Shown piece by piece: positions 16,631 through 24,326 of a stretch of 52,498 nucleotides of DNA. The notes under the pieces are model-generated. The model was not told the origin of the DNA. It made no database searches and was given only the letters and a program-made list of their open reading frames with translations. Within the stretch, counting starts at the first letter, position 1. Each line of letters starts with the position of its first letter. The translations under genes were made by a program, and so were the position numbers. Origin of the DNA: Fidelibacterota bacterium (GTDB lineage Bacteria > Fidelibacterota > UBA2242 > JAFGTP01); NCBI GenBank assembly GCA_016934035.1, contig JAFGTP010000013.1, positions 1-52,498 of the forward strand, in the 5' to 3' direction.

Positions 16631-17953
16631 ATGATGAAAAAATTAATTAAGTTATTATTTTTAAATGTTTTATTGATTTCACCAATTTTTGCAAAAGATG
16701 TTGCTGATACCCTAGTAGAATTGCAAAATAATATCAATATTGTCTGGACAGCAACAGCGGCTTTCCTTGTATTTTTTATGCAGGCTGGTTTTGCTTTGGT
16801 TGAGAGTGGTTTTACAAGAGCCAAAAATACAGTCAATATTATGATGAAAAATTTAATGGATTTTTCAATTGGTACTGTTTTCTTTTATTTCATAGGCTTT
16901 GGTTTAATGTTTGGTGCAACCAATGGATTCATGGGGACAACAAATTTTGCCATTTCAGGTAAAACACTCAATGATGCTGACTGGATCTGGATTTTTTTGT
17001 TTTTTCAAACGGTATTTGCCGGAACTGCAGCCACAATCGTATCCGGAGCTATAGCCGAAAGAACAAAGTTTTCAGGATATTTAATCTATAGTGTTTTTAT
17101 TTGTGCTTTTATTTATCCAATTTTTGGCAGTTGGGCATGGGGGGGACTGCTGGATGGTGGTGGTTGGTTGGAAAAATTGGGATTTTTGGATTTTGCAGGG
17201 TCAACAGTGGTCCATAGTATTGGTGGCTGGTTAGCTTTGGCTGGTGCAATAATACTGGGGCCCAGAATTGGAAAATTTGGCAGGGATGGAAAAGATAAAG
17301 CAATTCCCGGTCACAATATTGCTTTAGCCGCTTTGGGTGTTTTCATTCTCTGGTTTGGATGGTTTGGTTTCAATTCAGGCTCGACAACCCTTGGCAATGG
17401 AAATATTGGACGAATTGCAGTAATCACAAACATGTCTGCTGCTGGAGGAGCAATTGCAGCTATGTTTACAGCATGGTTTGTTATTGGAAAGCCTGATGGT
17501 TCAATGGCATTGAATGGAACTTTGGCGGGGTTGGTTGGAATTACAGCAGGATGTGATGTTGTATCCCCTGCAGGAGCTTTGATGATTGGTTTGATGTCAG
17601 GTGTATTGGTGGTGTTTAGTGTTTTGTTTATTGATAAAAAACTGAAAATTGATGATCCTGTCGGTGCCGTTTCAGTACATGGTGTGTGCGGGGCATTCGG
17701 TACACTGGCAGTTGGTTTTTTTGCACTTGATAATGGTCTTCTTTATGGAGGTGGCGGTAGACAACTGCTCATCCAAACTATCGGTGTAGTTGTTGCTTTC
17801 ATATGGGCATTTGGATTGGGATTAGTGTTGTTTTATATTGTTAAAATTACAATTGGATTAAGAGTCAGCAAAGATGAAGAACTTAGAGGACTTGATATTG
17901 GCGAACATGGCATGGAAGCTTATGATGGATTTCAAATATTTACTACCCAATGA
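16631..17953 (+). CDS. amtB: Ammonium transporter
   Basis: A 440-aa Amt/Mep/Rh channel conducting ammonium across the inner membrane. It begins with a probable signal peptide (about 1-22), as in E. coli AmtB, followed by 11 membrane helices. The twin pore histidines are in TVVHSIGGW and AVSVHGVCGAFG. Other family blocks are QAGFALVESG, FGWFGFNSGS and the cytoplasmic C-terminal tail with EELRGLDIGEHGMEAY, which contacts PII. It lies 12 bp after glnK; the pair is the standard nitrogen-scarcity operon. A strong terminator follows directly. Confidence 0.96.
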   Translation: MMKKLIKLLFLNVLLISPIFAKDVADTLVELQNNINIVWTATAAFLVFFMQAGFALVESGFTRAKNTVNIMMKNLMDFSIGTVFFYFIGFGLMFGATNGFMGTTNFAISGKTLNDADWIWIFLFFQTVFAGTAATIVSGAIAERTKFSGYLIYSVFICAFIYPIFGSWAWGGLLDGGGWLEKLGFLDFAGSTVVHSIGGWLALAGAIILGPRIGKFGRDGKDKAIPGHNIALAALGVFILWFGWFGFNSGSTTLGNGNIGRIAVITNMSAAGGAIAAMFTAWFVIGKPDGSMALNGTLAGLVGITAGCDVVSPAGALMIGLMSGVLVVFSVLFIDKKLKIDDPVGAVSVHGVCGAFGTLAVGFFALDNGLLYGGGGRQLLIQTIGVVVAFIWAFGLGLVLFYIVKITIGLRVSKDEELRGLDIGEHGMEAYDGFQIFTTQ

Positions 17954-17970
17954 AACACCTGTGTGTATAA

Positions 17971-18014
17971 TGAAAAGTGAGAACCAGGAAATTCTTCCCG
18001 GTTCTCACTTTTCA
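17971..18014 (+). terminator. Intrinsic terminator after amtB
   Basis: TGAAAAGTGAGAACC and GGTTCTCACTTTTCA form a perfect 15-bp stem. The 14-nt interior can extend it with GGAA/TTCC pairs. T-rich DNA follows. It lies 18 bp past the amtB stop codon. Confidence 0.85.
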
Positions 18015-18113
18015 TTTCATCAATTTTTATTCTTTTAAGTCACTTAATTAAATTGTTTAATTTTCTCCAACAAATTAAATTGGTTGACTATGAAATAAGA
18101 AAAAGGGGGAAAT

Positions 18114-19682
18114 ATGGAGAAAAAACGACGAAATAATTATTTTATAAAATTTTTTAAAAATGGAAAAAATGATAATAATCCCGCTTTAACTTTACGATTG
18201 CTAAATAAAATAGAAAAAATAGGAAATAAACTGCCACATCCTGCGACACTTTTTGCTTTATTATCTTTATTTACATTGGTGATATCAACTATTATTCATA
18301 AACTTGGTATTGAGGCAATTCATCCTGGCACAGGCGTAAATATCAAGATTATAAATCTGTTTAGTGCAGAAGGCTTTAGATTTATTTTTGCGAATGCAAC
18401 GGAAAATTACATCAAATTTCCACCGTTGGGAATTGTTATTGTAGCAATGATTGGTATTGGTGTGGCTGAAGGTTCAGGATTAATCACTGCAGTACTGCGT
18501 CATATGGTGACAGCTGCGCCCAAACGCTTAATCACAGCGTCAATTGTCGCAGCAGGAATTCTTTCTCATCTGGCATCCAGCGTTGGATATGTGGTTTTAA
18601 TTCCTCTTGGAGCTATGGTCTTTGCGGCCTTCAAACGACATCCTATTGCCGGGCTTGCAGCAGCCTTTTGTGGCGTTTCTGCTGGTTTTGGAGCAAATTT
18701 TGTAATTGGCAGTATTGATCCGATTTTAGCCGGACTTTCGGAGTCTGCTGCTAATATAATCAAACCAGGAATAAAACTAACACCTGCCATCAATCTTTAC
18801 TTTATGATTGCATCTGCTTTTATGATTATATTTATAGGAACTTGGATTACGGAGAAATTTGTTGAGCCAAGACTTGGTGAATATGAAGGAGATTATGAAG
18901 ATTTTAATCGTATTGAAGAACATGAAAAGAGAGGATTAATTTGGGCAGGAATTTCATTATTGGTAACAATTAGTATTTTGTCTTTAATGATTGTTACTGA
19001 AAATGGAATCTTAAGAAACCCTGAAACTGGATCCATTCTTAACTCTCCTTTTATGGACGGCTTGATCACGGCTATTTTTATCATTTTCTTTATACCGGGT
19101 CTTACGTATGGAATTGTTGTTGGAACAATTAAAAATGATAAAGATGTTATTAATCATATGACAGAATCAATGAAAAATTTAGCCAGTTATTTAGTATTGG
19201 TATTTTTTGCTGCACAGTTTGTTTATATCTTTAACAAATCCAATCTTGGGGTTCTGATTGCAATAAAAGGAGCGGACTTATTAAAAAATTTAGGATTTAC
19301 AGGCATAGGTCTGATTATTTCGTTTGTCCTCATTTCATCTATTGTAAATTTATTTATGGGCAGTGCTTCAGCAAAATGGGCTATTATGGCACCTATCTTT
19401 GTGCCAATGTTTATGTTATTGGGATATCACCCGGCATTAACGCAGGTGGCTTTTCGAATCGGAGATTCTGTAACTAACGTAGTTACTCCAATGATGAGTT
19501 ATTTCGCTCTGATTGTTGCCTTTGCTCAAAAATATGATAAAAATGCTGGTATTGGGACAATTATTGCCACCATGCTACCCTATACAATTTTTTTAACCAT
19601 TGCCTGGATCATCCTTCTAACTATCTGGATGACCATTGGAATACCTTTGGGAATTGATGCGCCAATTCAATATTTACCTTGA
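18114..19682 (+). CDS. AbgT-family transporter
   Basis: A 522-aa integral inner-membrane protein of the AbgT family (p-aminobenzoyl-glutamate transporter; the MtrF and YdaH members have been described as antimetabolite exporters). Family features include the N-terminal GNKLPHPATLFALLSL segment, long re-entrant hairpins with LSHLASSVGYVVLIPLGA, and GSASAKWAIMAPIFVPM followed by RIGDSVTNVVTPMMSY. Export of sulfonamides or uptake of p-aminobenzoyl-glutamate are both known roles in the family and cannot be separated here. GGGGGAAAT lies ahead of the ATG. It is a single gene between a terminator and the marR operator. Confidence 0.9.
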   Translation: MEKKRRNNYFIKFFKNGKNDNNPALTLRLLNKIEKIGNKLPHPATLFALLSLFTLVISTIIHKLGIEAIHPGTGVNIKIINLFSAEGFRFIFANATENYIKFPPLGIVIVAMIGIGVAEGSGLITAVLRHMVTAAPKRLITASIVAAGILSHLASSVGYVVLIPLGAMVFAAFKRHPIAGLAAAFCGVSAGFGANFVIGSIDPILAGLSESAANIIKPGIKLTPAINLYFMIASAFMIIFIGTWITEKFVEPRLGEYEGDYEDFNRIEEHEKRGLIWAGISLLVTISILSLMIVTENGILRNPETGSILNSPFMDGLITAIFIIFFIPGLTYGIVVGTIKNDKDVINHMTESMKNLASYLVLVFFAAQFVYIFNKSNLGVLIAIKGADLLKNLGFTGIGLIISFVLISSIVNLFMGSASAKWAIMAPIFVPMFMLLGYHPALTQVAFRIGDSVTNVVTPMMSYFALIVAFAQKYDKNAGIGTIIATMLPYTIFLTIAWIILLTIWMTIGIPLGIDAPIQYLP

Positions 19683-19755
19683 ATGAAAAACCAATTTTTA
19701 ATCGCAAGGGCATTGTTTTAGTTGGCTTTTAGAAAATTGGTTAACTAGCGTTTTT

Positions 19756-19795
19756 TTAGCAACAATTAGTTGGAATTCCAACTAATTGTTGCTAA
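19756..19795. promoter_or_regulatory. 40-bp perfect palindrome, probable MarR operator
   Basis: TTAGCAACAATTAGTTGG is followed by AATT and then its exact reverse complement, giving 20-bp arms with no mismatch. It ends 9 bp before the marR start codon. The inner TAGTTGGAATTCCAACTA resembles MarR-family operators (inverted repeats with a short spacer), and the outer TTAGC/GCTAA could be a second pair of half-sites. It would also fold into a strong RNA hairpin, so it may double as the terminator of the AbgT gene or mask the start of marR. Confidence 0.7.
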
Positions 19796-19804
19796 TTTTA
19801 ACTC

Positions 19805-20266
19805 ATGAAAAAAAATCGAATCCATCATCCCTCAATTGGCCGACTGTTGGGAATGATAAACCATCAGGGTAATATTTATTTCATGCATGCTTTCAAAGAT
19901 ATTCCAATCGGACATGCGCAAATTTTCACATTACATCATCTGATACACCATGATGGAATATCACAAAAGCATTTGACAAAATATACAAAACTGGACAAAA
20001 GCAGTATTGCCAGTCAATTACATTATCTTGAAAAAAATGGTTATCTATACAGAAAACAATCTCCTGATGATGCGAGGGTATTAAATATATATGTCACAGA
20101 AAAAACACGATCGATGGAAAAAGAACTCAATGAAATTTTTCAGAATTGGAGTAGAATATTGTTGAATGGTTTCGATGAAGATGAACAGAAGGAAGTCCAA
20201 TTTATTTTGTTAAGAATGCTTGAAAATGCGCAGTTGAAAATCAAGGAAATCAAGAATGAAAAATAA
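19805..20266 (+). CDS. MarR-family transcriptional regulator
   Basis: A 153-aa winged-helix regulator. HLIHHDGISQKHLTKYTKLDKSSIASQLHYL covers the helix-turn-helix (about 40-75), and KNGYLYRKQSPDDARVLNIYVTEK is the wing with the typical DDAR motif. N- and C-terminal helices form the dimer interface. MarR proteins usually repress their own operon and release DNA on binding a small phenolic or toxic ligand. It is the first gene of a four-gene operon with a MATE exporter, a sigma factor and an acetyltransferase, and the perfect palindrome just upstream is its likely site. Confidence 0.92.
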   Translation: MKKNRIHHPSIGRLLGMINHQGNIYFMHAFKDIPIGHAQIFTLHHLIHHDGISQKHLTKYTKLDKSSIASQLHYLEKNGYLYRKQSPDDARVLNIYVTEKTRSMEKELNEIFQNWSRILLNGFDEDEQKEVQFILLRMLENAQLKIKEIKNEK

Positions 20267-21599
20267 AGATTTAAGCTGCGGTAATATCAAAAAGCAGTTG
20301 TTATCCATGACCTGGCCCATGATGTTTGGAATGGTTGGGATGGTGATTTTTAATCTGGTGGATACCTATTTTATTGGAAAACTGGGCGTGAAAGAATTGG
20401 CGGCTATTGGGTTTACTTTTCCTGTTATCATGTTTGTAAATTCCGTGGCGTTAGGGATTGGTATCGGTACTTCATCATTAATGTCGCGTAACATCATTAG
20501 CCAGAATAAATCAACGGTTAAGCAAATGGCATCAAGATCGTTATTACTTGGAATATTGAATGTAATTGTTGTGATTATTATAGGTGAACTGACTATTGAG
20601 CCATTATTTAAAATAATTGGTGCTGATGATAGTTTAATTCCAATGATTAAAGATTATATGATAATTTGGTATACTGGGGTGATATTCGTTGTCATACCCA
20701 TGATTGGAAATAATATTGTCCGTGCGACTGGAAATACTTTAATACCGGGTATGTTGATGGTCTTGTCAGCAACAATAAATGCGATTTTGGATCCCTTTCT
20801 AATTTTCGGCCTTGGCCCTTTTCCTGAAATGGGAATAAAAGGTGCGGCCCTGGCAACTGTTATTGGAAGAAGTATGGGATTGCTATTTATATTGACAGTA
20901 TTGATAAAAAAATATGACTTATTAACGATTAGGTTAGGTAAGGTACGAGAGATTTTAATTACATGGGGCAAAGTCCTTTACATTGCCGGACCAGCCACTA
21001 TTACGATTCTCGTCAGTCCAATATCCATGGGAGTCATAACAAACTTACTTGCCAAATATGGCGAATATGCAGTTGCCGGCTTTGGTGTTGCAGTAAAGGT
21101 AGAAACCTTTGCCCTGATGGCAATAAATGCATTGAGCTCTGTCCTGGTGATTTTTTCTGGTCAGAATTTCAGTAAGTTTAGATATGATAGAATTTTTAAG
21201 GCTTTGAAATATTCTTCATTATTTTGTTTTTTCTGGGGAATTTTTATTTTTGTACTTAGCCATATTTTTGCTGATACTATCGCAGAAATTTTTAGTAAAG
21301 ATTTCCAGGTGATCACGGTAATAAAAAATTATATTAAAATAATCAGTTTAAGTTATGTATTTCTCGGTTTTTTAAGTATATCGGTATCAATTTTTAATGG
21401 AATCAATAAGCCTTTGCCGTCAGTCTTGTTTTCCTCATTCAGAATGATAGGCGCATATATTCCGCTAGCTTTTTTGGGGTCCTGGTTATTGGGTCTGGCT
21501 GGTATCTTTTGGGCAGCATTTGTTACAAATATTTCTATTGGAATTATCACCATTATTTGGTTAAATAAGACCCTGAAAATAATGACTAAAAGAACATGA
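20256..21599 (+). CDS. MATE-family multidrug/toxin efflux transporter
   Basis: A 447-aa protein with 12 predicted membrane helices in two MatE halves. The first half starts with the family signature MTWPMMFGMVGMVIFNLVDTYFIG; the second begins near IAGPATITILVSPISMGV. MATE proteins export cationic drugs or metabolites with Na+ or H+ antiport. It overlaps marR by 11 bp and the sigma-factor gene by 4 bp (ATGA), so all are translated from one message. Regulation by the MarR protein is the natural reading. Confidence 0.92.
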   Translation: MKNKDLSCGNIKKQLLSMTWPMMFGMVGMVIFNLVDTYFIGKLGVKELAAIGFTFPVIMFVNSVALGIGIGTSSLMSRNIISQNKSTVKQMASRSLLLGILNVIVVIIIGELTIEPLFKIIGADDSLIPMIKDYMIIWYTGVIFVVIPMIGNNIVRATGNTLIPGMLMVLSATINAILDPFLIFGLGPFPEMGIKGAALATVIGRSMGLLFILTVLIKKYDLLTIRLGKVREILITWGKVLYIAGPATITILVSPISMGVITNLLAKYGEYAVAGFGVAVKVETFALMAINALSSVLVIFSGQNFSKFRYDRIFKALKYSSLFCFFWGIFIFVLSHIFADTIAEIFSKDFQVITVIKNYIKIISLSYVFLGFLSISVSIFNGINKPLPSVLFSSFRMIGAYIPLAFLGSWLLGLAGIFWAAFVTNISIGIITIIWLNKTLKIMTKRT

Positions 21600-22279
21600 G
21601 AATAGAACAAAATCAGATTTATTATAAATATGCAGGAATGGTCACGGTAATCGCCTCGCGAATGATTTCAGATTCAGAAACAGTAAAAGATGCTGTTCAG
21701 GAAGTCTGGTTTGAAGTGTACCGAAGTCTTGGTTCTTTTCAAAATAAATCAAAACTCTCTACCTGGATGTATACAATTGCTTTTCGTACTATTTTGAGAT
21801 TTTCGAAAAAGGAGCGACAATACAGCCTAAAATTTCTAGAAGAATATTTTTCTGGTAAGCCATTGTACAATGAAAGTGACATTGAACAGGATTCATGGGT
21901 AAAAACGCAGTGTGATAATTGTCTTACGGGAATTTTACATTGTCTTGATAATGAATCCCGCATGGTCTACATCCTAAGGGATATTGCCCGGTTAAAATAT
22001 CATGAAATTGCAGAAATAAATCAAAAAAGTGAACTGTCTGTTCGAAAAAATATATCTCGATGCCGGCAAAAATTAAAAACCTTTCTGACGAAACAATGCA
22101 GCCTTTTCAACCCGGATTCACCCAAAAAATGTAAAATGGCAAAGCATGTTAAAGATATCAATCTTTTAGAAGAATATAAAAAAATTGAAAAAGTGGTATC
22201 CATGTCTAATTTTTACAGAGTAAGCAATCAGGTTTTACCTGGCAAAGAATATTGGATTGATTTGTTAAATGCGGATTGA
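21596..22279 (+). CDS. ECF-type RNA polymerase sigma factor with a Cys-containing C-terminal extension
   Basis: A 227-aa sigma-70-family factor. Region 2 (about 10-70) has DAVQEVWFEVYRSLGSFQNKSKLSTWMYTIAF, the usual ECF pattern. Region 4 (about 110-165) has the DNESRMVYILRDIARLKYHEIAEI-type helix-turn-helix ending in RCRQKLKTFL. A 60-residue tail follows, with Cys168, Cys179, His184 and an EEYKKIEKV helix. That tail is beyond the usual ECF length (about 170-190 aa) and could bind a metal or replace an anti-sigma factor. No anti-sigma gene is adjacent. It starts within the MATE stop codon (ATGA). Confidence 0.87.
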   Translation: MRIEQNQIYYKYAGMVTVIASRMISDSETVKDAVQEVWFEVYRSLGSFQNKSKLSTWMYTIAFRTILRFSKKERQYSLKFLEEYFSGKPLYNESDIEQDSWVKTQCDNCLTGILHCLDNESRMVYILRDIARLKYHEIAEINQKSELSVRKNISRCRQKLKTFLTKQCSLFNPDSPKKCKMAKHVKDINLLEEYKKIEKVVSMSNFYRVSNQVLPGKEYWIDLLNAD

Positions 22280-22282
22280 ACA

Positions 22283-22834
22283 ATGGTTATTCGGGATGCT
22301 CAAATATCTGATATTAATAAAATATTTGAATTGGCCCAATCGTTATCCTATAATGACACCTCTTTGGCTGAAGAAGGCTTTCTTGTTTCCGGGTATTCAG
22401 AAGATAATTATGAAAAATTTCTTGGTAAATCATTTTTTTACGTTGCCTTGATTGAAGAAAAGATTGTCGGATACAGGCTTGCTGTTGAAGTTGGCAATCC
22501 TGCACATTTGCAAAATTATACATCTTTTCACAGGGTCACCTGGCTATCCAATGAACTTTTTGAAGTTGATAAATTAATTTACCTGGCGCAATCCGGCACT
22601 GCCGTGGATTACCAACGCCGTGGAATTGCATCAGCTACTTTACAGCATTTAATCAATCAAAATCCAAATCACAGTTTATTTTGCGCAATAGCAGAAAAAC
22701 CCTTGCGCAATCAGGCCTCTATCAGCTTTTTTGAGCATAAAGGATTTCAGCGGATTGGTTATTTTAAACCGGAAAAATTTAAAAATATTTCTGAATACAT
22801 GAGCGGACGATATGCTTTGATCAAAAAAAAATAA
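22283..22834 (+). CDS. GNAT-family N-acetyltransferase
   Basis: A 183-aa protein of the GCN5-related fold. VIRDAQISDINKIFELAQ is the N-terminal strand and helix. The acetyl-CoA pyrophosphate loop is YQRRGIAS, preceded by the SGTAVD strand. The C-terminal NQASISFFEHKGFQRIGYF block is motif B. The substrate is not evident; operon context (MATE exporter, MarR) suggests detoxification, as with many acetyltransferases that modify toxic amines, but that is inference. It starts 3 bp after the sigma-factor stop. Confidence 0.88.
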   Translation: MVIRDAQISDINKIFELAQSLSYNDTSLAEEGFLVSGYSEDNYEKFLGKSFFYVALIEEKIVGYRLAVEVGNPAHLQNYTSFHRVTWLSNELFEVDKLIYLAQSGTAVDYQRRGIASATLQHLINQNPNHSLFCAIAEKPLRNQASISFFEHKGFQRIGYFKPEKFKNISEYMSGRYALIKKK

Positions 22835-22916
22835 AATTTATTTTCTAAAACCAGTCACAAAACCATTCTTTCTAGCACTTATTGGGTGAAACATAAACTT
22901 AGTGAAAGGAAGAAAG

Positions 22917-23354
22917 ATGGAAACAGAAAAAAAAATTCAATTAGTACAAAACACGTATGCTGCTGTCCTGGCTGATGCAACGGTATGTTTTACAAAATTC
23001 GGAATCCTTGAGGAAATTACCCGAATAAAAAAAGAAACAGGCGAACATGTGGCAAAATTTCAGATTAAAGCCTTTGGCATCGAAAGTGAAATCGATGTTT
23101 TTTTGAAATTGGCAGAAATTTTCAATTGTGCAAATTGGGAAATAAAAAAGCAGGATGATGGTTTTTCAGCGCAAGCGAAAACTTGTAAACTTTGCACCCT
23201 CACTAAAAAATCAGGTGGAGATTCTCCCTGCAATCTCTATTGTCTCAATCCAATGAGAGCACTGGTGAAAGAAATTAATTCCAAAGCCCAATTTAATGTG
23301 ATCACAACCCTCTGGGATGGAGACAGTTGCCGGGTTACTGTTAATTGGAGGTAG
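22917..23354 (+). CDS. Small Cys-rich protein, ATC-hydrolase/MetOD1-like C terminus
   Basis: A 145-aa cytoplasmic protein. The N-terminal half is helical and unremarkable. The C-terminal half has Cys90, Cys93, Cys105, Cys109 and Cys138 arranged as CKLC...PCNLYC...GDSCRV. This pattern resembles the L-2-amino-thiazoline-4-carboxylate hydrolase / MetOD1 group of small domains, judged by eye only. It could bind a metal. The ATG chosen has AAAGGAAG ahead; an upstream GTG would add five residues. It lies 82 bp after the GNAT gene and may be read from the same message. Confidence 0.65.
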   Translation: METEKKIQLVQNTYAAVLADATVCFTKFGILEEITRIKKETGEHVAKFQIKAFGIESEIDVFLKLAEIFNCANWEIKKQDDGFSAQAKTCKLCTLTKKSGGDSPCNLYCLNPMRALVKEINSKAQFNVITTLWDGDSCRVTVNWR

Positions 23355-23655
23355 GAGTCCTGTTTTCAGATATGAAATTTTTAAAATCTATTTTTTTCTA
23401 TGGATAATCCTGTTTTATTTGATGCATAGTGATTCAAATCCTGTTAAACATTATACAATTGGATAACGATTAATAAATCTGCTTCGTAATCACAGGAAAT
23501 TATTCTGTACAATGATAAAAATTTCTGAAATATTTTTTACTCAAATACTCTGGTAAATAGATGGGGATATTCAAATAATGTTGTGAAAAATCATGATATT
23601 TTAAGGATTGAAAATTGACGAATTGCTAAAAATTTTTATCATCATTTTTAATAAG

Positions 23656-23686
23656 AAGCCAGCCTTTTTAAGCCTGGCTTTTTTTG
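23656..23686 (+). terminator. Intrinsic terminator
   Basis: AAGCCAG pairs with CTGGCTT (23674-23680), with a further C-G pair inside, around a T-rich loop, and is followed by a run of T. It lies 300 bp past the last gene, too far to serve only that gene, which hints at a short transcript of its own in between. Confidence 0.8.
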
Positions 23687-23706
23687 TGACAAAGGACAAG
23701 CAATAA

Positions 23707-23724
23707 TGACATTTATTGACATTT
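23707..23724 (+). promoter_or_regulatory. Phased TGACA direct repeats upstream of the small secreted protein
   Basis: TGACATTTATTGACATTT holds two TGACA copies exactly 10 bp apart, and a third lies 20 bp further up at 23687. All three are on the same helical face. The same spacing recurs at 24264-24291. Direct repeats one turn apart are typical of binding sites for tandem-binding activators of the OmpR/PhoB kind. Confidence 0.4.
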
Positions 23725-23805
23725 CTTTACTACTGCAAAACACATGTGATATTCTCTGATTGTAGAATTACAATGAAAATTTAAAAAATAAAAAAGGAGA
23801 AAATC

Positions 23806-24246
23806 ATGAAAACTTTAAAATTATTTGCAATCTTAACCTTGATAGCAACTTCGTTGCTAACAGCCAAAAACATTACAATGGATGATTTCACAGGCAATAA
23901 ACCCACAGCAGAATCCATAAATCAAGCCAATGGTCTTTATGCAAGATGCCTGGATAACTGGAGGGGTCATCGAGCAGATACAATTATGATGATTTTGATC
24001 AAACAAAAAATTTTGTTTCCTCAATGTGATTATGAGATGTTGCTGAAACCATTGGAAAAAATTGGTAAACAAACCGATGATCCAAAATTAAAGGCCTATG
24101 CAGTAACAACCTACTTAGTCCTTGTATCTGATCTGGGGATTACAATTGATTTAGATTATTTGTACAATCAAAATACTGATGAATTTTTTGCCTTTGTTCA
24201 CAGGCAAATGCCAAAAATGATGGTCGCTTCAGTTGTGAATCAATAA
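23806..24246 (+). CDS. Small secreted protein of unknown function
   Basis: A 146-aa protein with a clear signal peptide ending near LLTAKN (about residue 20). The mature part is mostly helical, with two cysteines (RCLDNW and FPQCDY) that could form a disulfide, and resembles a helical-repeat fragment (DDPKLKAYAVTTYLVL). No family is recognised. AAGGAG precedes the ATG. Shared TGACA repeats upstream suggest it is controlled together with the two sugar-binding-like proteins that follow. Confidence 0.7.
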   Translation: MKTLKLFAILTLIATSLLTAKNITMDDFTGNKPTAESINQANGLYARCLDNWRGHRADTIMMILIKQKILFPQCDYEMLLKPLEKIGKQTDDPKLKAYAVTTYLVLVSDLGITIDLDYLYNQNTDEFFAFVHRQMPKMMVASVVNQ

Positions 24247-24263
24247 TAAAAAATTGTATTTGG

Positions 24264-24291
24264 TGACATTTTTTGACAAATAATGACAAAT
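24264..24291 (+). promoter_or_regulatory. Phased TGACA direct repeats upstream of the first jelly-roll protein
   Basis: TGACA starts at 24264, 24274 and 24284, three copies in steps of exactly 10 bp. The pattern matches the repeats upstream of the gene before it. The last copy ends about 40 bp before the start codon, in the usual position of a -35 region or activator site. Confidence 0.4.
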
Positions 24292-24326
24292 AAAAAACAC
24301 AATGAAATAAAAGAGAGAATAATATT

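Larger units (their letters stand above)
23355..23805. other. Intergenic region with inverted repeat, terminator and TGACA repeats
   Basis: No protein gene is seen. ATGATAAAAATTT (23512-23524) recurs inverted as AAATTTTTATCAT (23630-23642), and an intrinsic terminator follows at 23656. The layout suits a small RNA of about 170 nt, but the AT content makes chance pairing possible. Downstream of the terminator, TGACA occurs at 23687, 23707 and 23717, in steps of 10 bp, ahead of the next gene. Confidence 0.35.

Noticed and set aside
16213..17953. GlnK-AmtB as an acquired island because of the preceding long gene-free stretch
   Set aside because: Gene content, codon use and terminator style agree with the neighbours, and no integrase, tRNA or direct repeats flank it.
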